From NCBI GenBank assembly GCA_028274465.1, contig CM051457.1:67616496-67680495 (forward strand): 64,000 nt of DNA, read 5' to 3'. Below are positions 1 to 9,727 of the stretch, in pieces. The first letter of the stretch is position 1. Each line of letters starts with the position of its first letter. The notes beneath the pieces are model-generated. The model ran no database searches, was not told the DNA's origin, and saw only the letters and a list, made by a program, of their open reading frames with translations. This DNA comes from Plantago ovata. Its lineage: Eukaryota; Streptophyta; Magnoliopsida; Lamiales; Plantaginaceae. The position numbers and the translations under genes were made by a program.

Positions 1-2664
1 TACAGGCGAATGGATTTCTCTGATCTCCATCTTCATCTTTCAAACGAGAAAAAGAGATCTTCTCTGCTGAAGTTCGAGACATTCGTTCACTCCATACTTC
101 CCGAAGAAATGTCATATTCTCAGCAAATGAGTTCAAATCTGATTGCTCAAATCAGAGAGAATATGAAGGCAAAATTCAAGAGTGCCTCTCCAGCTGAACA
201 AGCTGTGATGCTCAAGGGTTTCTTTGTACCCGTGGTGGCTGATCCCCACAAAATAAATCAGGAAGAGGAAGTAACGAGTGTTGCTTTGTACAAGCATCTC
301 GAGCTAGTAATTCTGATCGATGATGATGAAGAGGAAGAAGATGAAAATATTCCAACTGATCCCAGTGATGATGAAGGGAAAGATTCAAAGGACAAGAAAG
401 ACGATGATGATGACAATCAAGGTCCAAGTCCTGATGCTGGTGGTTTGAAATTGACAGTTGCTGAAAATACTCAACAAGACAATCAGCAAGCTGATCAACC
501 ACAACCTCAGCATGAATCTCAACCTGCTCCTGCTGCTGCTGAAAATCAAGCACCTGTACAAGGTGCTGATACTGAAGAAGAATATGCCAGAAAAAGGGTT
601 GCCTTGAAAAATGGCAAGAGCCAAATTTATGATGCCAAGGTCACTGATGCAAACCTTGATGATGATGATGATGAATTGGATGAAGATTACCAACGCGCTC
701 TACAAAACAGTCTTTTGATCCATGCAAGACATACGCAGGATCTAGAAATTGGTGAATCTTCAGGAGTAAGACCAAAGGAAGTCCCCTCCCTTCCATTTAC
801 TACTGGCGAAACTCCAGTAATTGAGTCTCAAACGTTGCCCTCAGCAACTACTCAATTAAAACTAACTACTGGTGAAACTCCAGTTGTTGAGTCTGAAGTG
901 TTGCCATAAGCAACCACTCAACCAAAAGGAAGTGAAGCTGCTGACTTAGGTTCCAAGGTTGCTGACCTTGATGAATCTGAGGATGACGATGACTTATCAG
1001 CAAATGAGGATGAACAATCTAAAAGAGACCCAAAAGTGGTTCAAATTCCTCCTCCTGATTACATAAATGATTTAGACGATGGTCTAAGAGGAGAATTGCT
1101 GATAAAGGATGATCAGTTTGCTTCAGAACTGAAAGTTCATTCCTTGACTCCAAACCTAGTGTCGTTCCCAAGAGTTGAGGAGTTTACTCCTAGAATTTTG
1201 GCACTGAAGAAAGTCCATGAAGCCTGCAAAGCAGAAGATGAGGCATTACTTGCTGAGAGCCCGCTTGATATTGGAAAAATATTGGCTACAGTGCTGAGAC
1301 GCACTACCACTCTTACAATAGCTCAGAAAGACATCAGTCTTTATCACAAGAGCTATGAAGAAGATGTAAGTCAAGCACTAAGACTAGCAAAGACCGCTCT
1401 AGTGAAGGCTCAGACTTTCATGGATGATAAGGCCGCAACAGAAAAACGACATGAAGAGAACATGGTGAGCATTCAAAAGGAGTTGTCAAAAATGACTTCT
1501 GATCAGCAACAAATCATCATGAAGTATAACAGCTTAAGCACTCTTGCTGAAAATTGCAATGAGTTCTATTCTCTGCACATCACTCCGATGTTGCAATCCA
1601 TGTCTAAGGGGGAAAAGAAAAATACCAGAAAAAGAAACCAAACCCCTCCTACTGCTCATGAGCCACTGCCCATAGAACCGCTTGCTGAAAAAGAGCAAAG
1701 TTCTAAAAGGCAAGCAGAATCTGAGTTAAATTCAGCAAGTACCAAAAAGAGAAAAACTGCTTCTGAAACTCAAGATTTTTGCCATACTGAAAGTCATCAA
1801 GATCTGAATGAAGATGATGAAGATGATGACAATCAGACAATAGCTCAAGCCATAAGAGCTAGACCTTTAACAGCCTTGACTCCGTCTGGCCACTCAAAGT
1901 ATTTCTCGTCTGACTCTTCAGCAAGAGATCAAGACAATGCTAAATCAAGAAGAAGAAGGCAAAGACAGGAAGAAAAGAGGCTGTCAAGCATTGCTATTGG
2001 CTCCGGCATCGAGTATACAAAGACCATCAATGATGAAACCACTCAGAATGTGATCAGAAACATTCATGGTTGCTGGATCTTAAAGCTGGAAGATTTGCTG
2101 GTGAATGACTTCTTTCCTACAGCCATATTGAACCAAATGTTCACATGGATTGAACTCAAGGTACAAAGAAAACAAAGGGAAGAATCCTTCCCAAGAAACG
2201 TTGCTGGGAAATGGTTGAATCTTGAGGTCTCAGTAAGAAGAACTGCCATTGGTAAGACTTATAGACAAGAACCAAATTTGATAAAACCACCTGGCATTGC
2301 TTATTACTCTGACCCAGTAACCAAGAAAACAAAGAAGAGACTTGGATTTATTCCTTATGAGTATTTCTATCTCACTGCTAAGGATTAAGAAGAAGACCTT
2401 CTCTGGCTATGAAAGATTCATCCTAAAAGAATTTCAGATACACAGCTTCTCCATGCCAGCAATTGGGGCATGCATTTGTGGGTAACTCACTACATGGAAA
2501 TGAATGCTGAAAAGCATCATCATACCGCCTGCAAACATGCAAGAATTCTTCAACTACAAGTCCGTAGGCTTCTGGAAAACTACGAAAAGGACTGTGTTGA
2601 ATTTACTGCACTTGCTGAGAAGAGTGTAAGAGAGATTTTGAGAAAATCTTCTGGAAGAGCTTAA
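1..2664 (+). pseudogene. Accessory ORF (aORF) of a SIRE-like Ty1/copia element, 5'-truncated by window edge
   Basis: One frame runs from the window edge to TAA at 2662-2664, broken only by TAA 907-909, TAA 2386-2388 and TGA 2410-2412. At the same codons the copy at 36565-38833 has Ser, Gln and Arg. Visible parts in order: a helical basic start, an Asp/Glu-rich stretch (about 325-420), a Gln/Pro/Ala-rich linker, a second acidic patch (about 655-690), a probable coiled coil (about 1300-1570), Lys/Arg clusters resembling nuclear localisation signals (about 1610-1640 and 1945-1980), and a conserved C-terminal block (about 2050-2660) with motifs such as IPYEYFYLTAKD and ASNWGMHLW. There is no membrane segment or known catalytic motif. 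It lies between pol and the 3' LTR in this family, the place of the env-like gene in SIRE1. Function unknown; homology to plant retroelement third ORFs is inferred. Confidence 0.8.
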
Positions 2665-2910
2665 TTCTCTGTAATAGTTTCTGTTAAAGTTTTGCTTGCT
2701 GATTTCGTTTAGTTATCTCTGCTACTTCTTGTAAACTTCTGAAAGATAACTATCAGCAATGAAGCTTTTGACTCTTATTGGTTTTTATTATGCAATTTAC
2801 TTATGCTTACTGTTTAATTATTCAAGTATGCTTGCATTAATCAACTGATTTATTCAACATCAGAAACCTCTAAAAGGGTAACAATTAATTTAGCCATGGA
2901 TTGCTAACAT

Positions 2911-2926
2911 CAAAAAGGGGGAAATT
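2911..2926 (+). other. Polypurine tract of SIRE-like element
   Basis: The purine run AAAAAGGGGGAAAT stands directly before the LTR that begins TGTTAGG, as expected for the plus-strand primer of an LTR retrotransposon. The same arrangement precedes the LTR at 52964. Confidence 0.75.
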
Positions 2927-4353
2927 TGTTAGGAAACTTGTAATATTGATGAGCAATTAACCATGCTAAATTAAGGAAAGTCCAGTAACTAGTACTCTTA
3001 AGATCCATAGGAATTTAGAATTTTAAGGACATTGTAAAAGAGGAACGTTTGCTGAAGACTTAGAATAGGTGCTAGATAGGTTGGTTTTAAAGCTTATGAT
3101 GTATCTTGTTTTCTGAAAAGAAATACAACATATTGAAGCATTTGCTGATGATGTACTTTGTTTTTACAAACAAACTATTGAAGCATTTAGAACCGCTCAG
3201 AATCTTGAAGATTTTGAAGATCTGAAGACTTCAAGATTTTGAAGATCTGAAGACTAGAAGATTTCTGAAGACAGGTATCTACAAAGGCACATGTTTCTCA
3301 GAAAGTGGAAACTTCAGTAACAGCATTGCATAAGTGAAAATCTATATGACAGAGTAGGTTGTGCTTGCTGAAACTGAGACTCACCACTTGCTGATGGAAC
3401 ATATGTGACCTCTTGCTGAAAGTACTTGTATTTTGCGCTCCAAGGTTACTGTTTGAATTCTATTCAAAAGAGCACTAAATGCAAAGCATGCACGCGAACG
3501 ACATGAAGACTAGAAGACAAACAAGGACGCTGCTGAAAGTACAAAAGCAAGATAGTGACATTTTAAGGAACAAAAGCCTTGGAATTTAAAATTCAAACGG
3601 CTCCTTATTTTCACTGTAAATAGAGGTCATCCGGCAAAGAGTTGAAGTGTGTCAACAACGTGATCATACTCTCACTTGTGCTTAAAACTCACAAACCCTT
3701 CAATACTCTCTACTGCCATTGATCCGTTCCAAGACTTAAAGCTTGAAAAAGCTACTTGTCACCAAGTAGAATTTCCACGACTAAGAAATTAGTTAAGTGT
3801 TCTTTCTTTCTTTCGAACAAGAACAAGTCTTGACACCAGAAACAATCAAACTTGCTTACTGCAAAGTATTCAAAGTTTTGTTTCTTAGATTACTTGTTGT
3901 AACTGAATAAGTTATAATTAAGTTTTCTCATCCCAAACCTCTCTAACTGAAAATACACCATTTCAGGCGTGATATTCAAGGGGGACTTAATCGAGCATAG
4001 TTTTGCTGATTAAAAGTACCAAGTTTGGTGGAGAACAAGGTTGCGTTCTCTAGTTTAGGTTGGAGACGAAGCAAGTGTGCTTTTGTTTCTGTTTGAATTG
4101 CTCTAGATAGGTGTTGGAAGGAACCTCAATCTTATCTTAGTGGATTCAGTCCTAGAAAGGACAAAGTGGATTAGTTGAGAGATTACGCCACTCTCAGATA
4201 CCACTATAAAAGTGTTTGTGTGATTTACTTATTGTATTTGGTTTTTCAGCAAATCATATCTATCTGTACACAGTCACTCACATCACTTGCTGAAACATTC
4301 ATTTACTGAAAGAAGCACTTATTGTATCAAAGACTTCCGCTCTCTGATTTTAA

Positions 4354-4458
4354 GTATCAGCAAACCTAGTTACTGTAAAGTAACTTGCGCTTGCTGAGAA
4401 AGTTATGTATCAGCAAACTCATTACTGCAAAGTAATAAGCACTTGCTGAGAAAGTTTT
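4354..4458 (+). repeat. Tandem dimer with nested palindromes in LTR
   Basis: Two units with a period of 53 bp read GTATCAGCAAAC, then a short palindrome (GTTACTGTAAAGTAAC or ATTACTGCAAAGTAAT), then CTTGCTGAGAAAGTT. The outer TCAGCAA and TTGCTGA are also mutually complementary. The dimer is kept in the other three LTR copies, for example at about 18680-18777 and 53590-53690. Confidence 0.7.
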
Positions 4459-4473
4459 AAACGACGAAAGTTT

Positions 4474-4511
4474 GAAAAGACTATTCACCCCCCCCTCCCT
4501 CTAGTCTTTTC
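4474..4511 (+). repeat. U5-end hairpin with C-tract loop
   Basis: GAAAAGACTA at 4474-4483 pairs perfectly with TAGTCTTTTC at 4502-4511 around a loop holding a run of C. The hairpin is present in all four SIRE-like LTRs of the window. A C-rich motif of this kind near the LTR end is, from memory, typical of SIRE/Maximus elements. Confidence 0.7.
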
Positions 4512-4533
4512 TTGTTGTTTAAAGGGACCAACA

Positions 4534-4729
4534 GTAGACTAATCTGTGTTTATATTAGGCCATGTTGATCTTAGGGTTTCACGCTAGTATGAGTACAAAA
4601 GACAATAAAAAAAGAATTCTAGTCTCTGTAGAGTATGTGAGGATAGGATTGTATTGGTTGAAATAGATAATAATTATATTTTGGAGGCACGTTTGGTTTG
4701 ACTTTGTTATTTTCGTTATTCTTTATTAG
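4534..4729 (+). other. Intron remnant of B3 gene 1 after the SIRE LTR
   Basis: This T-rich stretch contains no ORF and ends in TTTATTAG directly before an open B3 exon, so it is read as the 3' part of an intron. The upstream exons are not in the window; they presumably lie left of the SIRE-like element. Confidence 0.55.
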
Positions 4730-5047
4730 TTGCTCCCAGAACAGTTTGTTGTCAAGAAGTTGCAAACTGTGCCTTGCAATCTGACCCTGGTAACCCGGGA
4801 TAATAATAAGACGAGTGTTGGTGTTCGACGCATTGAAGGTTCAGTGTATATAGCTGAAGGGTGGTCGAGTTTCATTGAATCCTATGGCATAGAGTTGCAG
4901 GAGCAGGTCAACTTCTTTTATAGCAGGGGCATGAATTTGTATGTTGACATATATGATACTAGTGGTTTGGTTAGGATTCCACATAAGAAAACGCCCATTG
5001 AAGGTCCTGTTCTGCTCCCAGGCAATGCAAACAAGACAGGAGATGAC
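4730..5047 (+). pseudogene. B3 (REM-type) gene 1: first B3-domain exon, 5' of the gypsy insertion
   Basis: After the acceptor at 4728-4729 an open exon encodes a B3 DNA-binding fold: LPEQFVVKKL at the start, VGVRRIEG and the aromatic block YIAEGWSSFIESYGI in the middle, and VNFFYSRGMNLYVDIYD at the end. This spacing matches REM-family B3 domains, which act as nuclear DNA-binding proteins. The exon is cut at 5047 by a gypsy element. With the ATGAC duplication counted once, the same exon resumes at 13187 and ends at donor GTAAAT at 13221, so the insertion hit coding sequence. The rest of the gene is at 13182-14175. Family assignment is strong; the particular gene is not recognised. Confidence 0.75.
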
Positions 5048-6298
5048 TGATGAACGTGTCAGATTCAGTCAAATAAATTTGTAATAGCCAAAGGCAATCC
5101 ACAACTACAACGAAAACCGTAGTGTAGTAGTAGAATGACTCGAGTGTCGTTCTCTCAGGACTATAACTAGCTTTATCTTTTTAATCAAGAGAATATAAAA
5201 CAGCAGATAGAAAGCAATAGGGGGTTTTCAAGCAGATAATGGAGGTTGGTGATAGTATGGTCCTTCTTAACATAATGGGTCGACAATCATGCATAAATTC
5301 CTCGGTCTTGCATAGAGATCTTTGAATGAATCTTGGGTCCTGTTGTAAGTATTGTGCACTACGAATATAATATGGGTCTGACCTGTCAACAACTAACGTC
5401 CTATTGTGTTCCGTAATCATTCAACACTACGAAGATAAATTGGTCTGATTGGCCGACAAGTGTCCTAGTGTGCATAATGATCAATACAACATACGAGAAT
5501 TTTGGTGTTCAACTCATCAACGAAATAAAGCAATGACACGGAGTATAATGCGCGATATAGCCATTAGCATGATTATCTTCCCTCGCTAAGAATTCACATA
5601 CTACCACCAACGATAAATTTAGCTACTCATAATGTGCATGCAATCAATAGCAATCATAGAAGAAAACATATTGAAAGAATATAAAATAAGTAGATAAAAG
5701 TTGTAAGATACAAAGTTACCGAAGGTTGTCAATCTCCGGATGATTGCGATCCTACGCGCTCCAATCTGCTATGAAAAAGTATCCCCTAAGCTATGGAACT
5801 CCCAGGACAGGCCCCGGGAAGTTCCTACCTAAAACTATAGAGAGAGGTGAGAAAGTAGGCTTGGAAAGATATGATTTTCAGAGAGAAAACTCGCAACTAT
5901 ATATAGGCCCGGAAATTGCCCGCGGCGCGGGCGGTTCGCCCCACAGTGTAAACGCGGAATTTTCGCGTTTTCGACGCGGTTTTGGATTTCTTCACCTTTT
6001 CGTACTCGGTTTATGACTTCTAGTAGCCTTCTAACCTCCAGATTCGGCCCCTAGACTCCAAATCCTATCCGGAAACCTTCAGATACTCCAAATATGCTTC
6101 TGGAACACCAATTCCTTGTAGACTTTAATATAAATGCCCGTAATTCTCCGAATTTCAACCAAAACCTGTAAAATAAAATCTAAAGGGAAACGTGACACTA
6201 TTCTAATAAAATGTACTAAAATATAGCTAAATTAACATAGAGGATAGCTAAATTAGGTGAAAAAGACTCGAATGAAAGTGTAAAATACACATTCATCA
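5048..6298 (-). repeat. 3' LTR of gypsy element G1
   Basis: Ends are TGATGAACG and TTCATCA. On the minus strand a TATA box (CTATATATAG, 5898-5907) follows a GC-rich palindrome segment (about 5918-5946). The 1,251 bp sequence closely matches 11916-13181. Confidence 0.9.
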
Positions 6299-6311
6299 AA
6301 CTCCCCAAACC
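6299..6311 (-). other. Polypurine tract of G1
   Basis: On the minus strand GGTTTGGGGAGTT directly precedes the LTR start TGATGAATG. The same sequence adjoins the LTRs at 23594 and 57466. Confidence 0.8.
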
Positions 6312-6904
6312 GAACCTTTGCTTGTCCTCAAGCAACTAAGCTAGACTCTAATACAAAAAACATGCAAGACTCAAAAATGGAGTTTCATGCCAAATAAAAT
6401 GAACTAATCTACTGAATCTATCAAATAACATATGAAAAAACCATATAAATCAAAGCATGAATATAGGTTGAAGAATACCTCGATTGACTTATACACATCC
6501 ACATAAGCACTTATGTCAAGACAAGATAGTCTCTCGTAACATTCTCTACCTGGACCTAGTCAGTGACGACGTAATGATGCATGCTAAGATACGAATGGTT
6601 GCCCCGTGCCTATGAAACTGAGGACTTACTGCTGTTCCACCATGTTAAGACTTTTCCTCAAAGAGGTCGAATCAGTACTGGCTCTCATCAAACGAAGGAG
6701 GGTTCCCTATAAAAGATAACACTCCCCTATTCTACCTATCTCTCAAGTAAAGTCTTAAGCTATTCACCACTTCCTGAATGGCAGGACGAGGGTGGTCTAG
6801 AACAGATGACACTCAAGACAAAAAAGATAAAAAAATAAAAACACGAATACGAACATCACAAAAATGGAAATAAAACTCAACACTTTGCTAAACTGCTGTT
6901 TGGC

Positions 6905-7036
6905 TTTCTTTTTTTTGGACCCTTCTTTGCTTTTTTGGGGTCTTTTCTTTTTTTTTCTTTTTTTCCTTTCCGGATTCTTTTTTTCTTTTTCTTTTTTCCT
7001 GGAAATTTTCTTTCTTCTTTTTTTTTCGATTTTTTC
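6905..7036 (-). repeat. 132 bp near-pure purine tract (minus strand)
   Basis: On the element's sense strand this is almost entirely A and G. The same tract is at 24201-24330 and 58072-58196, each time a few hundred bases before the hairpin pair. Lys-rich translations across it are an effect of composition. Confidence 0.8.
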
Positions 7037-7082
7037 TAGCCAGCAGTAGCATAACGAAGAGAGAAACAAAAAACTCACACGA

Positions 7083-7228
7083 CCTCCCCAAACCTATTCG
7101 AAAGAATAGGTTGGAGTACAAAATTTACGGAAAAAGGAAAAATAAACTCACGATACGAAAAGTGAAAAACAGAAACAAGTCTAATGATGGTGTAACCCCC
7201 TCCCCAAACCTATTCGGAAGAATAGGTT
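7083..7228 (-). repeat. Two polypurine-tract copies, each joined to a small hairpin
   Basis: At 7091-7112 and 7207-7228 a 9 to 10 bp stem (AACCTATTC with GAATAGGTT) closes on a four-base loop, GAAA in one and GGAA in the other on the plus strand. Each hairpin is preceded by CTCCCCAAACC, which repeats the sequence of the real polypurine tract at 6299. Matching pairs occur at 58249-58270 and 58362-58383. In G4 one clear copy remains (24497-24518) and one is degraded. Confidence 0.75.
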
Positions 7229-8261
7229 ATGAACCAAGGATCACACAACCTCACACTACCTCCTTCCTTGGCATTTAGCAATCTCAAAGCATGGTGAAGA
7301 CTTGTTGCCTTAGGTACATAATTACTCGGGAAAACAATCATAAGACCCTAACATGCATCATCCTATTATAAAGGCCTTCGTGAACCGCAGTAGAGAAAAC
7401 ACCACTAAGTGATGTCGAGACTACCTAGCTCAACTAAGTGCAATACATAAATGTGACAAGCCAAGCGAGAAAAACCTCAAACAAATTCATAGAGATGAAG
7501 CATACGATTAATGGCATAGCTAGTTGATCTACCCAATAAAAAAGTTCAAAAAATTCGGCAATAAACTCCATATAAAAACATGCAAAACTATCCTAGGATT
7601 AATGCAACCTAAAAAATCTAAGAAAGCAGTAAACGTGCAAATGCAAATGCAAAGAGATAAAGCATGCGAGGTACTTATACTCAGCCTACCAATGTCAAGC
7701 TCCAAACTAATAATACTAGATCACTTAAATCCAATCCCCCCTCATGAAATTAACGCTAGTCCCTAGCAGTAAGAAAATGAGAAAATAAGATGTGATACTA
7801 GATGTTACCCCATGGTTTGGCCTCGGTCGGCTGAGTATGCTGCTCTTGAGTTATTGGGCCCCCTCTGTGAGTTTCATAGTGTGACATCAGGTCTTCTGAT
7901 GGTTGCGGTAGTTCAATTTTTAGGCTGGTCAGGATCAACTCCTCTATCAGAGTCATCATTGCCCGTATGGCCTTCGTTGTCACTACTGTCATCATCATCA
8001 TCGCCAGTAGAGTTGCAGTGGCAGGTAGAATTCTCAAGATTAGCCGCCGCTGTTATGGAATTCTCCATCCTGTAGCCCTTCAATAGGATGTGAACTGTTG
8101 AAGGGGAAAGGGCAGTGGTATCAGGACCTCCCCCTCCAACGATTTACACCTCGAGAAGGTTACAGTAAGCTGTTCGGACACTCAGAAGTCTTCTACCTTT
8201 TTCTCCAATTTTGACAACTTTATCCACTGTTGCTCCGACCAATGTCAATATGATGCTCACT

Positions 8262-8655
8262 TTAGAGGCAGGCAAGGGGTGCCCCAACGAGGGACTGTGT
8301 ACCCATGTCGTTACGTTTTGGAACCAAGCTAGCGCTTCGGAACCTTCTAGCAATCGCGAACTCAAGATCAAATCCGTCGTTGCTAGACTGTCCCGGTGCC
8401 TTCCTATTCACTCGAACTCTGTAGTCCTCGTGATGGAGTGCTGACATAATAGTGGTTTCTGACCCTTCGGTGGTGCATGAATAGGCATAAGAGTCCTTAC
8501 TCCATGTGTACTCTAGCTCCTCCTCGTGGTTAATTCACGACGTTGTCGCCAAACTCCTTGGCTCGAACGCACATCTAGCGAGATCACCTTCCTTGACATG
8601 GTTCTTCACAGCAATCATACGGAAATACTCCCTTCCCTTAGTATGGTACCTACAA
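8262..8655 (-). pseudogene. Remnant of small conserved ORF (ORF3) of the gypsy family
   Basis: The minus-strand translation matches, with one in-frame stop, the ORFs at 59427-59834 (G2) and 31124-31567 (G3). Shared words include NHVKEGDL, SYAYS, TTEG and VRVNRK. It contains no recognised domain. It lies between the GC palindromes and the 3' region, where a third gene would sit in a larger gypsy element. Function unknown. Confidence 0.55.
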
Positions 8656-9425
8656 ACAGCGATTAGCTCCTCGTACAACTCAAAACAGACTCAAATATAT
8701 GCTAGTGTAAAAGCGAGACACACAAGTGATAAATTCATCAATCGAACTGCCCAAACCGCAATGTCTAGCCTAGATACTTCATCATGCAACATATCAACGT
8801 AACTACTACATGCAATACATCACATCATGCTCTTACTAGACAACCAATAACCTTGATAACAAGGTTTCAATTCATACAATAGCAGCGCAAAAAATTCAAC
8901 AGCATAAATCCTCATTCTTAACTAATAAGCATTCTATCGTCAAATCCACCAACATTACACCAATAAACATATCCATATGCTATAAATCAAAGATAAAGAC
9001 ATAATGCATAATAAGATATTTCATCTAATAGCAAAATACCCAAATGAACAATTTAAGCAAAATTGAGCATGCAATTGATAGTAAATAACATGTCTAATCA
9101 TATAAACAACATACCCATGCATCAAACAAGCATAATTGAAGCTCAAATTAGAAAACCCCCAAATTCGAAAATTAGGGTTCTTAAAGATGATACCTCAGAT
9201 CTGCAAATCTAACGAATTAGGATGAAATCTGATCGGTTAGGATGATAGATCATGTAATAGGCTTCGAATTAAGCTAAAGAACACTCAATTTGGTCAAGAA
9301 ACGAAGAAGTTATGAAGATTTAGAAGTAAAATCGCACTTTTCGGGTTTTTTGGGAGTATGGATGAAGAAGAATGAAGAAACTAATGATTTGGGGTTGAAA
9401 TCTGCGTTTTTTAAGATCTGGGACT
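8656..9425 (-). other. Non-coding spacer of G1 between GC palindromes and ORF3
   Basis: AT-rich sequence with no convincing ORF. On the sense strand it resembles an intron or untranslated leader ahead of ORF3; in G3 the matching stretch ends TGTTTGTAG just before the homologous ORF. Confidence 0.45.
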
Positions 9426-9464
9426 GTGGGGCGGTTCGCCCCACCATGGGGCGGTTCGCCCCGT
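9426..9464. repeat. Two GC-rich palindromes (GGGGCGGTTCGCCCC family)
   Basis: GTGGGGCGGTTCGCCCCAC at 9426-9444 is a perfect hairpin with an 8 bp stem and 3-base loop. A second unit, ATGGGGCGGTTCGCCCCGT, follows at 9446-9464. Units of this family recur in every gypsy LTR of the window and at the matching internal position of G2, G3 and G4. Confidence 0.85.
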
Positions 9465-9727
9465 GCTCCCCAATGCGGGGAGACGGGTCCCGATGTCTGA
9501 AAATGCGGTTTAAATCCCGAAACTAATTTTTTTCAAAAAACCACTCGAAAAATCTCACTCAAACAAAAGCATATACGACACACACATGAACAAATTCGCA
9601 TATGAGAAGCAAATAGTTCAAGAATGAAATGCATGCAGAAAAGCAGTAAAGAAAGCGATAAAAAATTCCGGGTTGCCTCCCGGATAGCGTCATTGTTTAA
9701 AGTCTTTGACTCGACTCCTGTCTGCGC

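Larger units (their letters stand above)
2927..4533 (+). repeat. 3' LTR of SIRE-like Ty1/copia element (1.6 kb)
   Basis: The LTR begins TGTTAGGAAACTTG and ends GGGACCAACA. The same sequence recurs as a solo LTR at 17269-18851, reversed at 40808-42372, and shortened at 52964-53772. The TATA position (3615-3623) reads TGTAAATAG here against CTATAAATAG in the 17 kb copy, so this promoter is weakened. A 27 to 30 bp tandem duplication lies near 3200-3260 (TTTGAAGATCTGAAGA repeated). The LTR sits in an intron of B3 gene 1; the bases after it, GTAGA, are the expected right half of a target duplication whose left half is outside the window. Confidence 0.88.
6312..8261 (-). other. Long non-coding 3' internal region of G1
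   Basis: About 2 kb between the small ORF remnant and the polypurine tract has no convincing coding sequence. It holds a purine tract and two hairpins (listed separately) and stretches that match G2 (57480-59426) and partly G4 (23600-24950). Conservation between copies points to a cis-acting or structural role, or simply common descent. Confidence 0.6.

Noticed and set aside
5181..5420. 79-codon minus-strand ORF repeated identically at 12049-12288
   Set aside because: The identity follows from its position in the two LTRs of one young element. In the G2 LTRs the frame is not kept, so no coding function is supported.
6797..7078. Lys-rich minus-strand ORFs (also 24093-24383 and 58045-58236)
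   Set aside because: They are translations of the conserved purine tract. The peptides differ between copies by frame and show only composition, not conserved motifs.
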